Of a DNA stretch of 64,000 nt, positions 13,701 to 26,400 are shown piece by piece. The stretch is from NCBI GenBank assembly GCA_013396655.1, contig WBMV01006646.1, positions 1,178,001 through 1,242,000 of the forward strand, in the 5' to 3' direction. Made by a program: the position numbers and the translations under genes. The stretch comes from Campylorhamphus procurvoides. Taxonomy: Eukaryota; Chordata; Aves; Passeriformes; Dendrocolaptidae. The first letter of the stretch is position 1. Each line of letters begins with the position of its first letter. Below the pieces are notes generated by a model. That model was given only the letters and a program-made list of their open reading frames with translations. It did no database searches and was not told where the DNA came from.

Positions 13701-16234
13701 TTGGTACAGGACCTAATAAGCATTATTACCTTTCTACTAGAAATGAGAAGTATGGTTTTCAGAACCAGACATTTCAAATGTAGCAAAAATGGATATCTAC
13801 TTTTAGACTTAGTTTAGTATTTTCAAGCAATTACTGGGGCTACAATACACGTTTGTGATAGGGAAGTGGAGTGAAAGAGCCTATCAGCACCGTGTGCTTG
13901 CCACATTCTAGCACCAACCCTTTGAAACATCAAATGTTGCTCCTGCTAGAGGTTTTGTTACATCAAGGCCATCAGCATTTCCTTATCCATGGAAAATTAG
14001 CATTTTTGAGGGTTCAGATGACATCTCTGGGGACATCCAATCTCACAAAAATGTTGATTTTTGTGACTTTTTCTTCCTCTTAGTTTCTTTCCTCCTTTCG
14101 TTTTTGTCTTAAGATTAAAGGAGAAGCTAAAATATCTACATTTCCCATAGGATAGAGATTCTGAGCTTTCACATGCCTCCCATTAACATTTGTGAGCACT
14201 AAGACAGATCTGAATACTTCTTACAATCTCTGGCAAGAATGATAATAGGTCGGTGACAACTGGCTTTATCTAGTGGCTGTGTACTTGTCTAAGTTGTGGA
14301 CAGAAGATAAAAAGTCCATGTGTTCCCTTCTTATTTAAGCCTGCGGAGTGCAGAATAGCTCTCAGTCTGTTCCCTGCTCCACCAGTAGTGTCAGGTAAGG
14401 GAGTAAGATAGGATTTGGTCAGCCTGACCTTTTTAAAGGCAAGTTTGCTCCTCTAGCCCTTTACAATACAGATCCTTGAGAGGTTCAGCTCTGCCTCACC
14501 AGTGCTAGGCAGGGGCTGAAAGTTAGCCAGAAGGTGACACCTGGAAAACTCTTCCAGTCTGTTATGAGAACAAGTGCTCAATTTCAAGTCAGACATTACA
14601 CTAGGGGCAGAGGCACAGATGTGGAAGCTAAAGTTTGGCACCTGTGAGAAGGGCTGGAAACCATCACTTTGACTAAAACCTTTTCTTGCCTTCTTTTATA
14701 CCCTGTCCTCAATCAGCAGACAATAGTATAGCCAAACACTCTCTAAACCTTTACATCAAAAGTCAAGTAATTTTCATCACTTCTCCTCTACCCAGTAGAT
14801 ACCAACACCTTGCCTACTGCAAAGCAAATATCCTCCGGGATGGATCCACATTCCAATGTTATAGGGCTGCTGGGACTACTATGTGATTATGATGGGATTA
14901 TTCTACCTCTAGCTGTTTTAATAAACCTTATGTGATTGCCAGGGAAAACCTGAGGAACAGAATAATACTGGCCCACAGTTCTGAATTCCACCTGGATCTA
15001 AATCGATTGCTATAATATGTAGATTAAGTAATTAATGGATTAAACTCATTAAGTTTAATATTGGCACATTATGGGACTAACTATGCCTCTCTGATCCAGC
15101 AGAAAGCCTGTTGACTCAGCATTTTCATTAACAGAGGAAAGTGACCTTGCGTAGAATCAGTGGAGATATTTCCCAAGCTGCCAATTCCATCAGTGTCACC
15201 TTTCTGGGTCAGTCTTGCAGAAGTGACTGTAGACAGATCATGAGTGCTCTGTGGGTGTAATTCCAGGGGCCAAGCTATTAGGATGGAGTATGGCATGTGG
15301 TGGGAGTTTTCAGTCAGGCCTACAGAGCTCTGATCTGAGAATCAGATTCTCACAACCCTAATGAAGAGATCCCATTGACTGTTATATTTTATAATGGTGT
15401 TTCTGAACTTTTACCAATCAAAAAACCCCACCTAACTCTTTGGATAAAAATCTTGGAGTCATCTTGTGCAGTGCTGCCACAGGAATTATCATTCACAAAT
15501 AGTTTGAAAAGCATGTTTCACTTTGAAGATTGATTTACGATGTAAGTAATTATACAATACAAATATATGTCCCTCTAAAGAACTGCCTTTTTCTGTTAGA
15601 TTTCTAATTCCTTTTGCAAAGCTCTTCTGATGTCCTGCAGATCACCACTGAGCCACAGACTTCTGTCTGAAAAACCCCAGTTTACATGACACTTCTCTGA
15701 GAAAGAACTCACATGACTTTTCTATAAACCCAGACGTTTTGGGTTTGCTTATGCTAAGGCTTTCCTGTTTTTTGTTGTTTTGCTTTTCTTAAATGTAGTA
15801 AATTACACCTTTTTTCACCTTCTTAAAAGTCACATTCTTAATTCTGGGTACAAAGAAGAACTTTGTCTTAATGAGATTAACTACATTTATACATCAACAA
15901 CAATCTCCAGTATTTCCACTGCATGTCCATTAACATCTCCATTGTCTACAGAGCTGCTGGGTTTTTTTTTTCCTTTTCCTGTTAATTCTTATCCTAGTGC
16001 AGACTCCTTACAAAAGGAGTCTATGTATACCGGACCTGGAACAATGTCCTGGTCATAATGATCCCTTTGCAGGATCACAGTCCTCAGCTGCAGTGTCTTC
16101 ACAATAGATCTGAAAACGATTTGGGAAGAGGCAAGAAGAGAGGTGACAATATGTGCTCAGGATACAGGGGTTCTCAGCTGAGGGGAGGGATTACTGAGCA
16201 GTGGGGAGATTAATGAGTTGAGGGTTTTTGCAAC

Positions 16235-16420
16235 TGTAATGCCAAAAAGTACAAAGTAATGATCCTGGAAAAGAAACAACTCTAAATCACACAATAATGG
16301 GCTATAAATCAGGTTGTGCCACTCCTAGAAAAGAGATCCTGGATTAGTGATGCAGTCTGTGGAAACAGCTGCCTGCTTGATAGTGATCAGAAAGCATGAC
16401 AAGCCTTCCAGTGTAGTTGC
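16235..16420 (+). repeat. Ancient CR1/L3-like fragment
   Basis: The order of motifs TACAAAGTAATGATCCTGG-AAAAGAAAC, AATAATGGGCTATAAATCAGGTTGTGCCACTCC, AGAAAAGAGATCCTGGATTAGTGATG, and GGAAACAGCTGCC matches an old CR1 subfamily (AAAGTAATGCACATTGG, ATGATGGGGTCTAAATTAGCTGT, AGAGAGATCTTGGAGTCATTGTGG). This is in the sense orientation. Confidence 0.65.
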
Positions 16421-17744
16421 ATATTTCATCCAGTAAATCTGAACAGACTGGCTGCTGAAAGGGCAGTTGCCCCTTTCCTCTTGTATGATCCGTCCCCCTG
16501 CTTTGTACCCCCCTGATGCTTGTCCGTCTCCTCAGCAGCAAACTTACCCAGGAGAAGGAATAATTATTTGTGCCATAGGTATTACAAATTATTCAGTTTA
16601 AATGAAATATTTTTTACAGGAGTATGCTAGACAATGTGTCCTCACTGTGCATTTGTGGGTTGCAGTGGGGACATGCCCAATATAGCCAGTATATAAAGTG
16701 GGTGCTTAAGCCCCTAAAATAATCCTCCTCTCCTGCACTCCTGCCTTCACCAGGATCCTGATTTAGTAATTTCCATTGCACTCCAGTCCCTGGCACCACA
16801 TGTCTGGTGGCAGTCCCTGTCCCTGGTTCCCACAGCCTGACCACTCTGCAAGTCTTCACTGCACCACACAGTGTAGATTTGGCCCATGGGATAGGGAGCA
16901 GGGGGCAGGGGTGGGCACAGGAAGTGGGAGACATTGGTTTGCATGTCCAGGGCAAGGCAGGAGGGCTCAGACAGCCTTGGAGTCTGTCTGCAATGGGACA
17001 GTGGACTGGCAGTGCTTCCTAGCTCCTCTGCAACAGATTTGGCAACAGGAAGGGCTTAAATTTTGTCAATATCATTTGGTCTCAATTTGGCATGTTCCCA
17101 GCCAGAATACAGAGCAGCATCCCATCCCACCCTATTCCCCCATCTCCTGAAGAAGCTCCATTGGCCTGGACCCTCTGGGCCTCCCATTTCCTGCTCCATG
17201 GTCCTGCTTTCCAGCCTTCTCTGAATCTTTGCACCCTGCCAGAGGCTTTCTGACCTTTTCCTTCTGCTAATACTCCCATGCCACACACTGGAGTGAGTGC
17301 TGCCAGATATGGAGTAGGAAATCCAGCTCCCAGTCCATAAAGTACAGTTCATTACATGGAGACCAGACTCTGAAGTTAATCAGTCTGCAGAAGGTATGCT
17401 GTGCCACAGGGTTAATGTTCCCCTGCATGGAGAAAGTAAATGCTCTCTTCACCAGATGACTAACCATCCTGGGATGTTTTGGACTTGGAAAAAAACAAAC
17501 CAGACCCTAAAAATGTTGTTCGGCTTGTGCTGGCCAGACAGCTTCCATTGTGCTCTGAATTATGGCCACACATGGAGGGAAGGTGGGAAAGCAGGTAGAG
17601 TGGAAATGTTTTTGGCACCTTTCCCACCTCCAGTGAATAATTGACCCAGCTAATGGTGGCATTATTAATTATTCAGTGCTATTAAACATTTTGTTCATGA
17701 TCATGTATAACAAAATTCTGTACTTCGCATTTCATTTTTCTCTT

Positions 17745-17835
17745 AGAGTGCTGAAAGGAACCTTGAGAGATCTTTTAATCTTCTCTTCTGTCCAAGGCAA
17801 GATCAGCTTCACCTAGGACCTTCATGAGAGATGTG
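17745..17835 (-). repeat. Old CR1-like 3' region
   Basis: AAAGGAACCTTGAGAGATCTTTTAATCTTC, then TGTCCAAGGCAAGATCAGCTTCACCTAGG, resembles the reverse complement of the CR1 3' region (GAAGGGACCTTGAGAGGTCATCTAGTC, GGCAGGACTAAGTATCACCTAGA). It is diverged; the left and right limits are approximate. Confidence 0.5.
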
Positions 17836-18182
17836 ACAATAGTTTGTCATATCACATTCACTTTCTCAGGGTCTGTCCTTCCAAGTTGTTGATCTGAATG
17901 ACGTCATGGAAAAGGTAATTGTGGGTTCTGCCAAGAATTCAACAGTCTGCATCTACAGGCAGGACACTGCCTGTTGTGACATCAGCTGTGATCTCTGGCA
18001 GACCTCAGAAAGCTCATCCCCTGTGCCTCACCCGATTTGAGGGCTGAAAGAGCTGGTGTCCCTGGCAGCTACTGCAAACCCACAGAAGTCAAGCTGACCT
18101 TAAGGAAATGCATGAATTTGGATAGGCTCAATTGAACTGCATTAAGGTGAATCCATTTTAGGAAGAACAATGCTACTGGAAC

Positions 18183-18476
18183 TCTGCAGCTGCAGCCAGC
18201 TGTGTGCCCTAAGACAGCTGAGCACTCTGCACACAGCTGTGGACCTCGAGATAGCTATGTGCCCTGCAGAGCTGAACACCCTGAGACAGATGTGCACCTT
18301 GAGACAGCTGTGCCACAGGCAGAGCCCTGTGCCATGAAGCCAGCTGTGTACCATGTGAACACAGGAACAGCCTGCTGACACCTGTGCATCCTGCGGACAG
18401 CTGTGTGCCATGTGGACAGCTGTGTGCCATGTGGGCAGCTGTCCCTGCAGACACTTGTGCACATTGCAGCCAGCTG
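18183..18476. repeat. Minisatellite rich in CAGCTG
   Basis: A degenerate tandem array of units near 19-26 bp, built on (G)ACAGCTGTGTGCC-ATGTG. The three most regular units begin at 18,395, 18,414 and 18,433 with period 19. Ten CAGCTG hexamers occur in about 290 bp. Both strands are open in several frames, giving repetitive short ORFs (for example MCHVDSCVPCGQL) that are by-products of the repeat, not genes. Confidence 0.8.
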
Positions 18477-19084
18477 GGCTACAGAAGAGCCTTCTGCTCA
18501 CCACCACCTTGCAGTGTGCCAGTGCAGGCACACGGGCAAAGCTGCTTGGCAGAATCTTCTTTGCACCATTTCTATCAGAGTAAGGTTGGTTAGGGAGTAC
18601 ACATTACCAAAGAGCATAGGAGAGTAACAGCAAAACTCAGTATGAGGAAAATGGTTTAAGGAGCAGCATCAGAAACTGCTCTGGCTACAGATTAGCAGGG
18701 TGGTGACATCTGGCAGAGATGTCCCCATGAAACAGTGCTTCTGCACAGCCTGATTAAGAGTATTGTAGACAAATATCCTCTAGTGTGCAAGGGACATATA
18801 CCACCCTTTCTGCACATCAGGCAATTTTAATTTCACCCGAGGTCTTAAATATAGTGCTTTGAGAATCCATCAACAGTGCCCATCAAAGACTGCAGGTGTC
18901 CTCAAAAGTGTTAATGTTCACAGGGTTTTGAGCTGCATGCACTTCCTTCTAGTTGCTCTTCTAGCCTTCTCTACTGAGCCCTGGGGTTTGGAAAAGTCTG
19001 GAGAGGAAGTGATTATCTCGATCATGCTTTCTGTTAATCTTGTTCTCTACTTGGCTGCCAGGAAAATCTTGTACCTGTTATTTT

Positions 19085-19205
19085 AGAATCATAGAATTAT
19101 AGAATCATTTAGATTGGAAAAGACTTTTAAGATCAGTGTCCAACTTTAAACCTAACACTGCCAAGTCCATCACTAAATCATGTCCCTAGGAGCCACATCT
19201 ATATG
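19085..19205 (-). repeat. CR1 LINE, 3' end fragment
   Basis: The plus strand begins AGAATCATAGAATTATAGAATC, then ATTTAGATTGGAAAAGACTTTTAAGATCA, CCAACTTTAAACCTAACACTGCCAAGTCC and CACTAAATCATGTCCC. This is the reverse complement of the avian CR1 3' terminus with its ATTCTATG octamer tail. It is strongly 5'-truncated, as is usual for CR1. It is the youngest-looking repeat in the window and the best sign that the host is a bird. Confidence 0.92.
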
Positions 19206-22200
19206 TAATGTCCACTATCAAGCAGTAGAACTAATGCTGCTGGAGCTCTTGTCTAGGCTAGCAGCTGTAACTATATTCAAGATGACCCTGCAAGCGAAAT
19301 TTTATATGGGATCTCAGTTCATCTTTTATACCATAAGTCTTATAAGTTGTTATGGCCTAGCAAATGAAAAGAGCACAGACCCAACCATTTGCTAGCCAGG
19401 GTAATGACTTAAGTGATGCTTATTTGGATTTGTTTTTCTCCCTTTCTGTCATTCAAGGTCTTCTGGCATCCATAGGAGCTTGAAGATCTGCTGTTTGCTT
19501 ATGCAATCACTGACTCCTCACAAGAGTCTGCGTTACTGAATACACACAACAAAGTAGCTTGCACAGCAGAGTCACAGACATGCACTCTAGCCAAATGTGC
19601 TCTGGGCTCATGGCTCTAAGCTAGCGAAAGATGGAGACTGTTTTTATAAAGACTTTAAAAGGAAGATTTGCAATCACTGTAAAATAATGAGCAGATCACC
19701 TCTTCTTTGAGACAAGACCTTGGATTTATTTACCTCCTGTAGATAGACAGGAAAAAAGGAGAGAGAAAGCCAGCAATAATGCCAAGGATCCATAAATATC
19801 CCTGTCTAGTGAACTACACAAAAAGACGGTTGCGTAGAAAGAGGATGCTTTAAGTAGGTATGCATGTAGACAAGCACGGATCTTAGGCATACATGTTTCT
19901 TGCCACACACGCTCTCAAAATGATGCAATGTTTGCAAGGCTTTTGCAGATCAGGAGGGTGAGATCCACATATGCATTGACTGGCTTCATCCAGCATCTGC
20001 AAGGATGCTGGTGGCCTCAGACAAATCAGTCAGTTGTTTTTCAATACCAGAATGAAACTGGAGTGCACCAATCCACACATCACCCCTCTCAGTCTCCAAG
20101 GAGCTAAGGAATAGGGTAGTTTATAATCTAGCCAGAGATCACTTTTTGCAACAGCAAAGCAAGCAGGAGCCAAACATTTCCAACTGAAAGAGTAAAAATC
20201 CACATACTTCAGTTTTCATTTTGTAGTTCCTTTCTGTGGAGAAAAAAATAAAAAGTTTCTGGTGTGTTTCGTGTGATTGTGTCCCCCTTAATCACAACAG
20301 ATTATCCTGAAATCAGTCAATCAGTCACCCTCTCACACAAAACCCAACCATGATCACTTAAAATGTGGCATTGTCCTGTTACCACTTGGTTTTCATCTAT
20401 TTGTACCTTTTAACAGTCATTCATTGTTACACCTTTACAGCATAGAGCTTTCTCAAGACACGCTTTTCTTGTGGTTCATAGATGCAGTAACAGTCTCACA
20501 TCCCAAATGAGACACTGCCACAACTCCAACGTCACCAAAAGTGCCACCGCTATACTTCATCCACCTCTAGATGGTCTGCCAACTTATTCTGCTGTTGCTG
20601 TCATTATGTAAAGTCCAAGGTCCCAAATTATGCGATTGCATGCAGAACTCAACTTGCAACCTTTTTTTAATTTTTTTCCTGAAGAATGTTATAATTCTTT
20701 GCATTGCAAAGGAAAAGCTTAGAAAGTTAACTTTAAAAAGTACCAGAAGAGATCACTGTGCACTGCTTAAGGATGGAAAACATGTAGAAGTCATTCCTTC
20801 ACAAGCTCGGATTGTAACAATCTGTTCTTTGATTTCTTCTTTTGCACTGGTTACAAATACTGGTGAAAGGTATTGGCTCAGACAGACAGACTCCTCCTCG
20901 TTCCTAGGACTTCTCTGTACAAACATTAATAGAGGCAGGGAACAGGCTACTATTAATAACACACATCACTTTTCTGCACTTTACTATCTAGCCACCTGTA
21001 ACATGTGTCTCTTACTTTACCTGTAAAAAAAGTTACATTAGGAGAATCATGAAGTCAAAGTGGCAGCAGTGAGGAAGTATCAAATCTCGTCTGAGGGATG
21101 GACTTACTTTCTTTGCCAATTATTTCAGTCACTTTCTCAGCCTTTCCTACCCCCATACACATTCATTCTGATTTTAAATATAGCCGTTCTGAATCTCGCT
21201 GAAGTCTCAGCTGCCTGAGGTGGGCTGATCAGTGTGCAGTGCTCTGCCCTGTCCCAGGGAAATGCTGTGGGGAGAGGTCCTCCTCACAGGCAGCAGCCCA
21301 AAGTGCTCCCTGCAGCCTGGAGAGACTGAGCTGCCCCTCTGTGCTCCACATTTGAAAATGGTCTCCCCTCTGAATTTTTCACTTTTCAGTTATTCAAGTC
21401 CCTGGCCCTCCAGGGGGTGAAGAAGGTGAGATAGGGAACGGCTCCCAGTGTCTGCCAGATCTCCATGAGGAAGGAAAATTCGACCTAGCTTAGATATCCA
21501 GCTGTGAGGAGACGATCAGATCACAGCTGTGCTGCTGCTGCTGATGCAAAGTTAAACAAATCTCCCTGCAGGGAAGGCTGGTGTTCCCCCTCACCTCTGC
21601 TCAGTAGTTTAGGCAGCTCCCCACATGACATACCCTCTTCTGTAGTCCCGTCCCCTGGCACCTGGCTTCCCTTGTGCTGCTGGGCACCAGGGACTCCACC
21701 TGCACTTGTGCATGCTGCAATGCAGTAGGACTCGCAGCTCCTCCTCTCTTGCAAGAGTAGCTGGAAGCCTCTAAGCATGGGCTTACAATGCAGTCTCAGA
21801 GTCCAAAGGCATCGCAGGATCCGGGCTGGTTTTAGTCCCTTGATCAAGTGCTTGCTAAGTCACTGACATGCCCTTGGGAAACACTGTCATTAGATGCATT
21901 GTAGAGTGCACCTGAATTCGCTGTTTGCAGCTTTGCAGTACATGTGATGCATTATGTAACAAATTCAAATGTGTCTGCTCTTTCAATAGACCTTTCTCAG
22001 TGTTATACTTGTGCAAATCTGGAGTAGCTCTTCTAATATCACTTAAATTACTCTCGGTTTATACAGTGGGATCAAAATTTATTCCACAAGGTTTTGCACT
22101 AGATCCAGTTACAAATGATGGAAATTCTGAATGCAAGGAAAAATCCATTAAACATGAGAAGAATTTTACAAACAGAGGCCTTTTTAATGAGAAATAAGTG

Positions 22201-23710
22201 GAGTTCTAGATTATTTATTAGGAATGCTTTTAGATGCAGTCAAAATTTTACTGCTGTAGCACTAAAGGGATTCAAACATAACATGCAAAAAGATTGCAAG
22301 TCCACGAAAAAACTGCAGTTTACTAACAATAAATTAGATTGTTTAATGTAAGAAAGCTTAATAATGTTGGAATCCTTCCCTGTATACCTTTAAAAATCAC
22401 ACTGGATGACAAATTTCTGCCTACCTGCTGTGTGTGTATGGACAAGAGGGAAAGAAAGGAAAACCTACATGGGAACAATGGGGATAACACAAGGTTATGC
22501 AGAGGTGAAGCCTAATTCAAGGAGAGATCAACAGAAAACTTCTGATTTTTTCTGTTAGTAGAAAAAATCAGGATTAGTTTTTTAGGGCTTACCACAGACT
22601 TGTGGCCAGTGTTATGCTGCCCCGGTGCCAGAGAAGTCACTTTCTGACCTTAAAAGCTGAAGACAAACTCTCTCAGTATTCCTCCCACCACCACGAAGCT
22701 TCACCTTTTCAGTCCCTTTTCACACTCAACCAACTTTTCTTTGCCAGTGTTCACAGCTAAATGTCCCCATGCTGTTTTCCCTTGAAGAGACATTCTACAG
22801 AAATATAAACTTAATATTGCAGAAATAAAGCCAGACGGGACCACGGTTCTCCTGTTTTGGTACAGGCAGCCCTTCACAGACTCCGCATTCCCACCAATCC
22901 CTCTGGAATGAACTGGCTTTTAGCCAAATGCAGCCTGGTGAAATCTTTTGCATATCTTAGGGCTGATGTGAAAACCGATCCTTAGATCTTTAGCTGCCCA
23001 GTGCCAATGTCAGCTTTGTCCCCTTGTCTTCCATCTAAAATTTCGAAGCCTGTTTCCCCTAGCCTGAAGGCAAATAGTGAGTGCATCCCCCAAATCCTAG
23101 AGTCTCCAGCTATCAACCAAGAAAAATCGGCTGGAAGAAAAGTACTAAGTGCTCCACTGTCCCTCAGTTGTGCCATAATCAAAGCTGTGCATACAGTGTT
23201 TTGATTGAGACACCAACACATTATAAGGTCAAAAATGTTTCTCACAGCAGGAATCTTGTGCTGAAAGGTCCGTTCCATTTTACAGATTTAGGCTAAGCCT
23301 TATGCTTCGTGTATGCTCTACATGAGAGGATGTTAAAAATATCTCATTTTTGAAAATTTAAGATTCATGAGTTTTTCCAAAATAAAGCCAGAAATATCCA
23401 AAGATTTGTTACAAATCCATGAAAAAAGTTAAAAACCAGATCATATTTATTTTTTTTATTCTAAACATAGACAGAAGTGTGTCTTGAAGCTCTCATTTAC
23501 TTACCCAATTGTTTTTCTGTAAGTGTAATGAGTTTGGAGACAAAATATTTTTTCTTGCTAAATTCCAGGAATCCCGCTTTAATGGCATTTTTCAATTCAG
23601 CCAAATATATGTCACTGTTAGTGTGGCCTCTGTAATCTAATCGAGCCATCTAGTTATCTGACATGATAGATGGAAAGCAGGAATATTGTATTTACTTTCC
23701 CATTGAAGGA

Positions 23711-23807
23711 TAAGGGCCAAATTTTGCTCACACTAACAGCACTGCAAATTCAGTCTATCCCTTGTTATTTTCCTCCTGTTGTACTTGAGAGTGGAATTTA
23801 GCCCTTA
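23711..23807. mobile_element. Palindromic MITE-like element (GGCCAAATT family)
   Basis: TAAGGGCCAAATTTTGCTC at the left is the inverted counterpart of GAGAGTGGAATTTAGCCCTTA at the right. The element is 97 bp with TIRs of about 20 bp at about 80% identity. The ends match the GGCCAAATTCTGCTC start of the same palindromic family as at 59,571 and 43,999. No transposase is encoded. Confidence 0.6.
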
Positions 23808-24127
23808 GGGTTAAGTAATGCCAAAGGCAAATCATTTGCTTTGCTAATGAACCAGTGAGCTTCCCTTCTTCACAGCTACACAAACAGCAATCACTTCATT
23901 ACACTTTCAGATAGCTGCATTTTTCTAAAGAAAGAAAATATAATTAAGCAGTATGATAGTGATCATGCCCTGGAATAGCTCAGTGCTTTTCATAAAATTA
24001 CCTGTATTTGAAACATTTTTAATCAGATTATTCCACTACTGAATGCTGTGTAGATAAGACGCCTCTGTCTAAGATCAGAGTTAAGTCAGAAAGTTTCCTA
24101 ACAAAGACTACTTTATAGTAAAAGCCA

Positions 24128-24179
24128 TATATATAAATTTGTGTATATATATATATAGTTTTAAATATATATATATATT
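24128..24179. repeat. AT dinucleotide microsatellite
   Basis: Runs of TATATA interrupted by AAATTTGTG and GTTTTAA. Confidence 0.9.
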
Positions 24180-26281
24180 AAAGACTGCTTTTGGATATCA
24201 TTCATCAAAATAAATTTAGCTGAAATATTTGTTCTGGAAACTTACATTTTTCTGTTCTTTCACCTTTGCTGTACATATTACTTTTCCACCCAAAGAAATG
24301 CACACATGCAAACAAAAAAAATGGACCAGTTTCAAATCTCTTGATGTAATATATCTTTATTTGTTGGCAAGATGTATCCCAGTACACTCAGCTAAATCCA
24401 AGGTAGAGCTATTCTCAAATACATTTTTAAGACATAGTATTTGGCAATAAAGGTCTCTTTTAGACACACAAGACAGTCTTTCTGAATTTCACTAAAGTGT
24501 AAGGTTGCTTACCACACACAAAATTAAAATCTGAATTATATTTATGACCAAATATTAGCGAGAGTTTTACACTTCAAATCCCTTTTGGAAAGCATCTTAG
24601 TTTAAGTGTCTAATCATTATGAATTCCTGAGCCATTGAAAACCTTCACATTTACCTTGCCAGAGCTGACTGCTTTCCAGTGATCTGTAGAACAAACCCAT
24701 CTTTTGTGAAACAGGTTTTCAGAGAACGTTTCAATTCTTTATGAGACAATTGTTGACTAAGAAAAGGTAGACAGAAAAATTACAGAAGCTGATTTTAACA
24801 CTTTGTTTAGGGAGAAACTGCAAAATGAAACATTTCAAAAGTACTGACACTGTCTATTTAATGAAATCAGTTCAGAGAAAGATTCATGTTGCTTTCTGAA
24901 AAAGCTTTCAGGACGTGGTGGGCTTTTTGGTTTTTGGGGTTTTGCAACATATAAAAAGGTTTTTAAGGCTTACAAATAAAAGCAAAGTGAAGAGTTCTGA
25001 GTCTTTCCATGAACAGTGCTTAAGCAATCCCCAATTTGTCTCTATGTGTTTCATTTTAGAATAGAAATGTTTTTGACATCTTATGCTGCATTTCCCACAA
25101 GACACAAAAGCCAGATCCTAGCTCAGTTGCAGACTTAGATCGAACAGTATATGGTTTCTAATGAATGAAATCTAACTTTTGGCACCTATTCACTGAGAAT
25201 ACTCAAGCGACAGTGTAATACTAGAAGTTACTTCCTTAAGCTATTTTTTTCTCTGCTAGCATTAGCTATATTCCTCAAAGAAAACCTCTTTTAATGGAAT
25301 ACATGTTTGTTTGTATTTAAATGGGCAAAATGCATCTGATTTTCTTAAATAACAAAGGACATTTTTATTCTGCCACTTGTTCTGGATTTTGATAGAGCAC
25401 TTAAAAAACCACCATAGATTCTTCATGAAAAAATCCTCTCATCTGACAGTTTGCCATGATTTCAGAGTGGGATCCATCCTTTGGACAAGGGAAAAACAAG
25501 ATACCCAGAAGTGGGTGCTCTGCTTTGCACAGCTTCACTGCTGCCAGATGGATCCTGACACAGCCCAGCCCTGGACCAGCAGCACTCAGGGTCTTTCCCA
25601 GAGCAAACCCTCCAAGGAGCTCTCACCTCAGACTGTCTAAAGACAACACAACAACCCACTTGAGGTGTCCAGATGATGTCAGTCCTCCCTGCCCTGGGCA
25701 TTTAGCAGTGCTCAAGGTGTGGAGGCTCATTTCTGGCAGGAGGTAAAAAAATCCAGCACTGTTGTGAGTCACCTTTTTTTTTCTGCAGTTCGCACATTTG
25801 CAAAGAACAAGCAAAACTTTTGCTGAACATGGCAGGATGAAGTATTTCTGCTCATAGCTCTTGTTCTCTTCCAAGCAGCCCTGTGCTAGGTGGCCCTGCC
25901 TTCTCATCTGTTCTCCAGGCCATGACCCAAAGCTCAGGTGTTACATTCCCTGTTTCAGTTGCTCACAACTTCTTTCATTCATTCTGTGCTCACATTTGTT
26001 ACAGCCACACAGCTAAAAGGTATAGGAAGACTGACCCACCTTGATAGTGAAGTTACCGACATGCCTGTAAGTTACACAGGAGGGATTGCCTGTGTAACTA
26101 AGAAGCTAAACCTGGCCATCCAGTAAGCTGTTTCCTTCTAGAGGTTAGTGTGACAGCCTTGTTTCATGAAGGCTGCCTGCAGAGCTCAGTTCAGGGATCA
26201 GGGGGATGCCTTCACTCCATATGTGTGTGCACTCAGTCCCCTCTGCTGATTACTCCTCTGGTAGGATCATGCTATACATGC

Positions 26282-26400
26282 TGGCCTCGATCCAGCAAAG
26301 TACTTAACCATATGCCCAGCTTTAAGCAGACAAGTCACTGTTGCCGGTGTTACAATTTCAGCCTAAGATTACGCTTTAGTGCTTTGCTGAATTAAAGTCA
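26282..26400. mobile_element. Palindromic MITE-like element (GATCCAGCAAAG family)
   Basis: TGGCCTCGATCCAGCAAAGT followed by ACTTAA at the left mirrors TTTAGTGCTTTGCTGAATTA at the right, over 119 bp. The interior AACCATATGCCCAGCTTTAAGCAG resembles the AAGCATGTGCTTAACTTTAAGCA interior of a palindromic element widespread in archosaurs and turtles. It is distinct from the GGCCAAATT family. Its exact database name is not recalled. Confidence 0.6.

Larger units (their letters stand above)
13700..18182. other. Intergenic, no gene recognised
   Basis: Contains the CR1 relics at 16.2 and 17.7 kb, and an AT-rich cluster of TAAT/ATTA motifs at 15,010-15,065. Nothing coding was recognised. Confidence 0.7.
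19206..26281. other. Intergenic, no gene recognised
   Basis: Low-repeat sequence with the MITE-like element at 23.7 kb and the AT microsatellite at 24.1 kb. The 23,300-25,370 part is AT-rich and otherwise free of recognised repeats. Perfect short hairpins occur at 22,542-22,571 (12-bp stem) and 26,070-26,099 (11-bp stem). Confidence 0.7.

Noticed and set aside
18142..18627. Several overlapping Cys/His-rich open frames on both strands
   Set aside because: They are translations of the CAGCTG minisatellite; openness in many frames at once is a property of the repeat.
22815..22890. CR1-like AAAGCCAGACGGGACCAC stretch
   Set aside because: Only about 20 bases resemble old CR1 (AGGCCAGAAGGGACCAT); the flanks do not continue the match.
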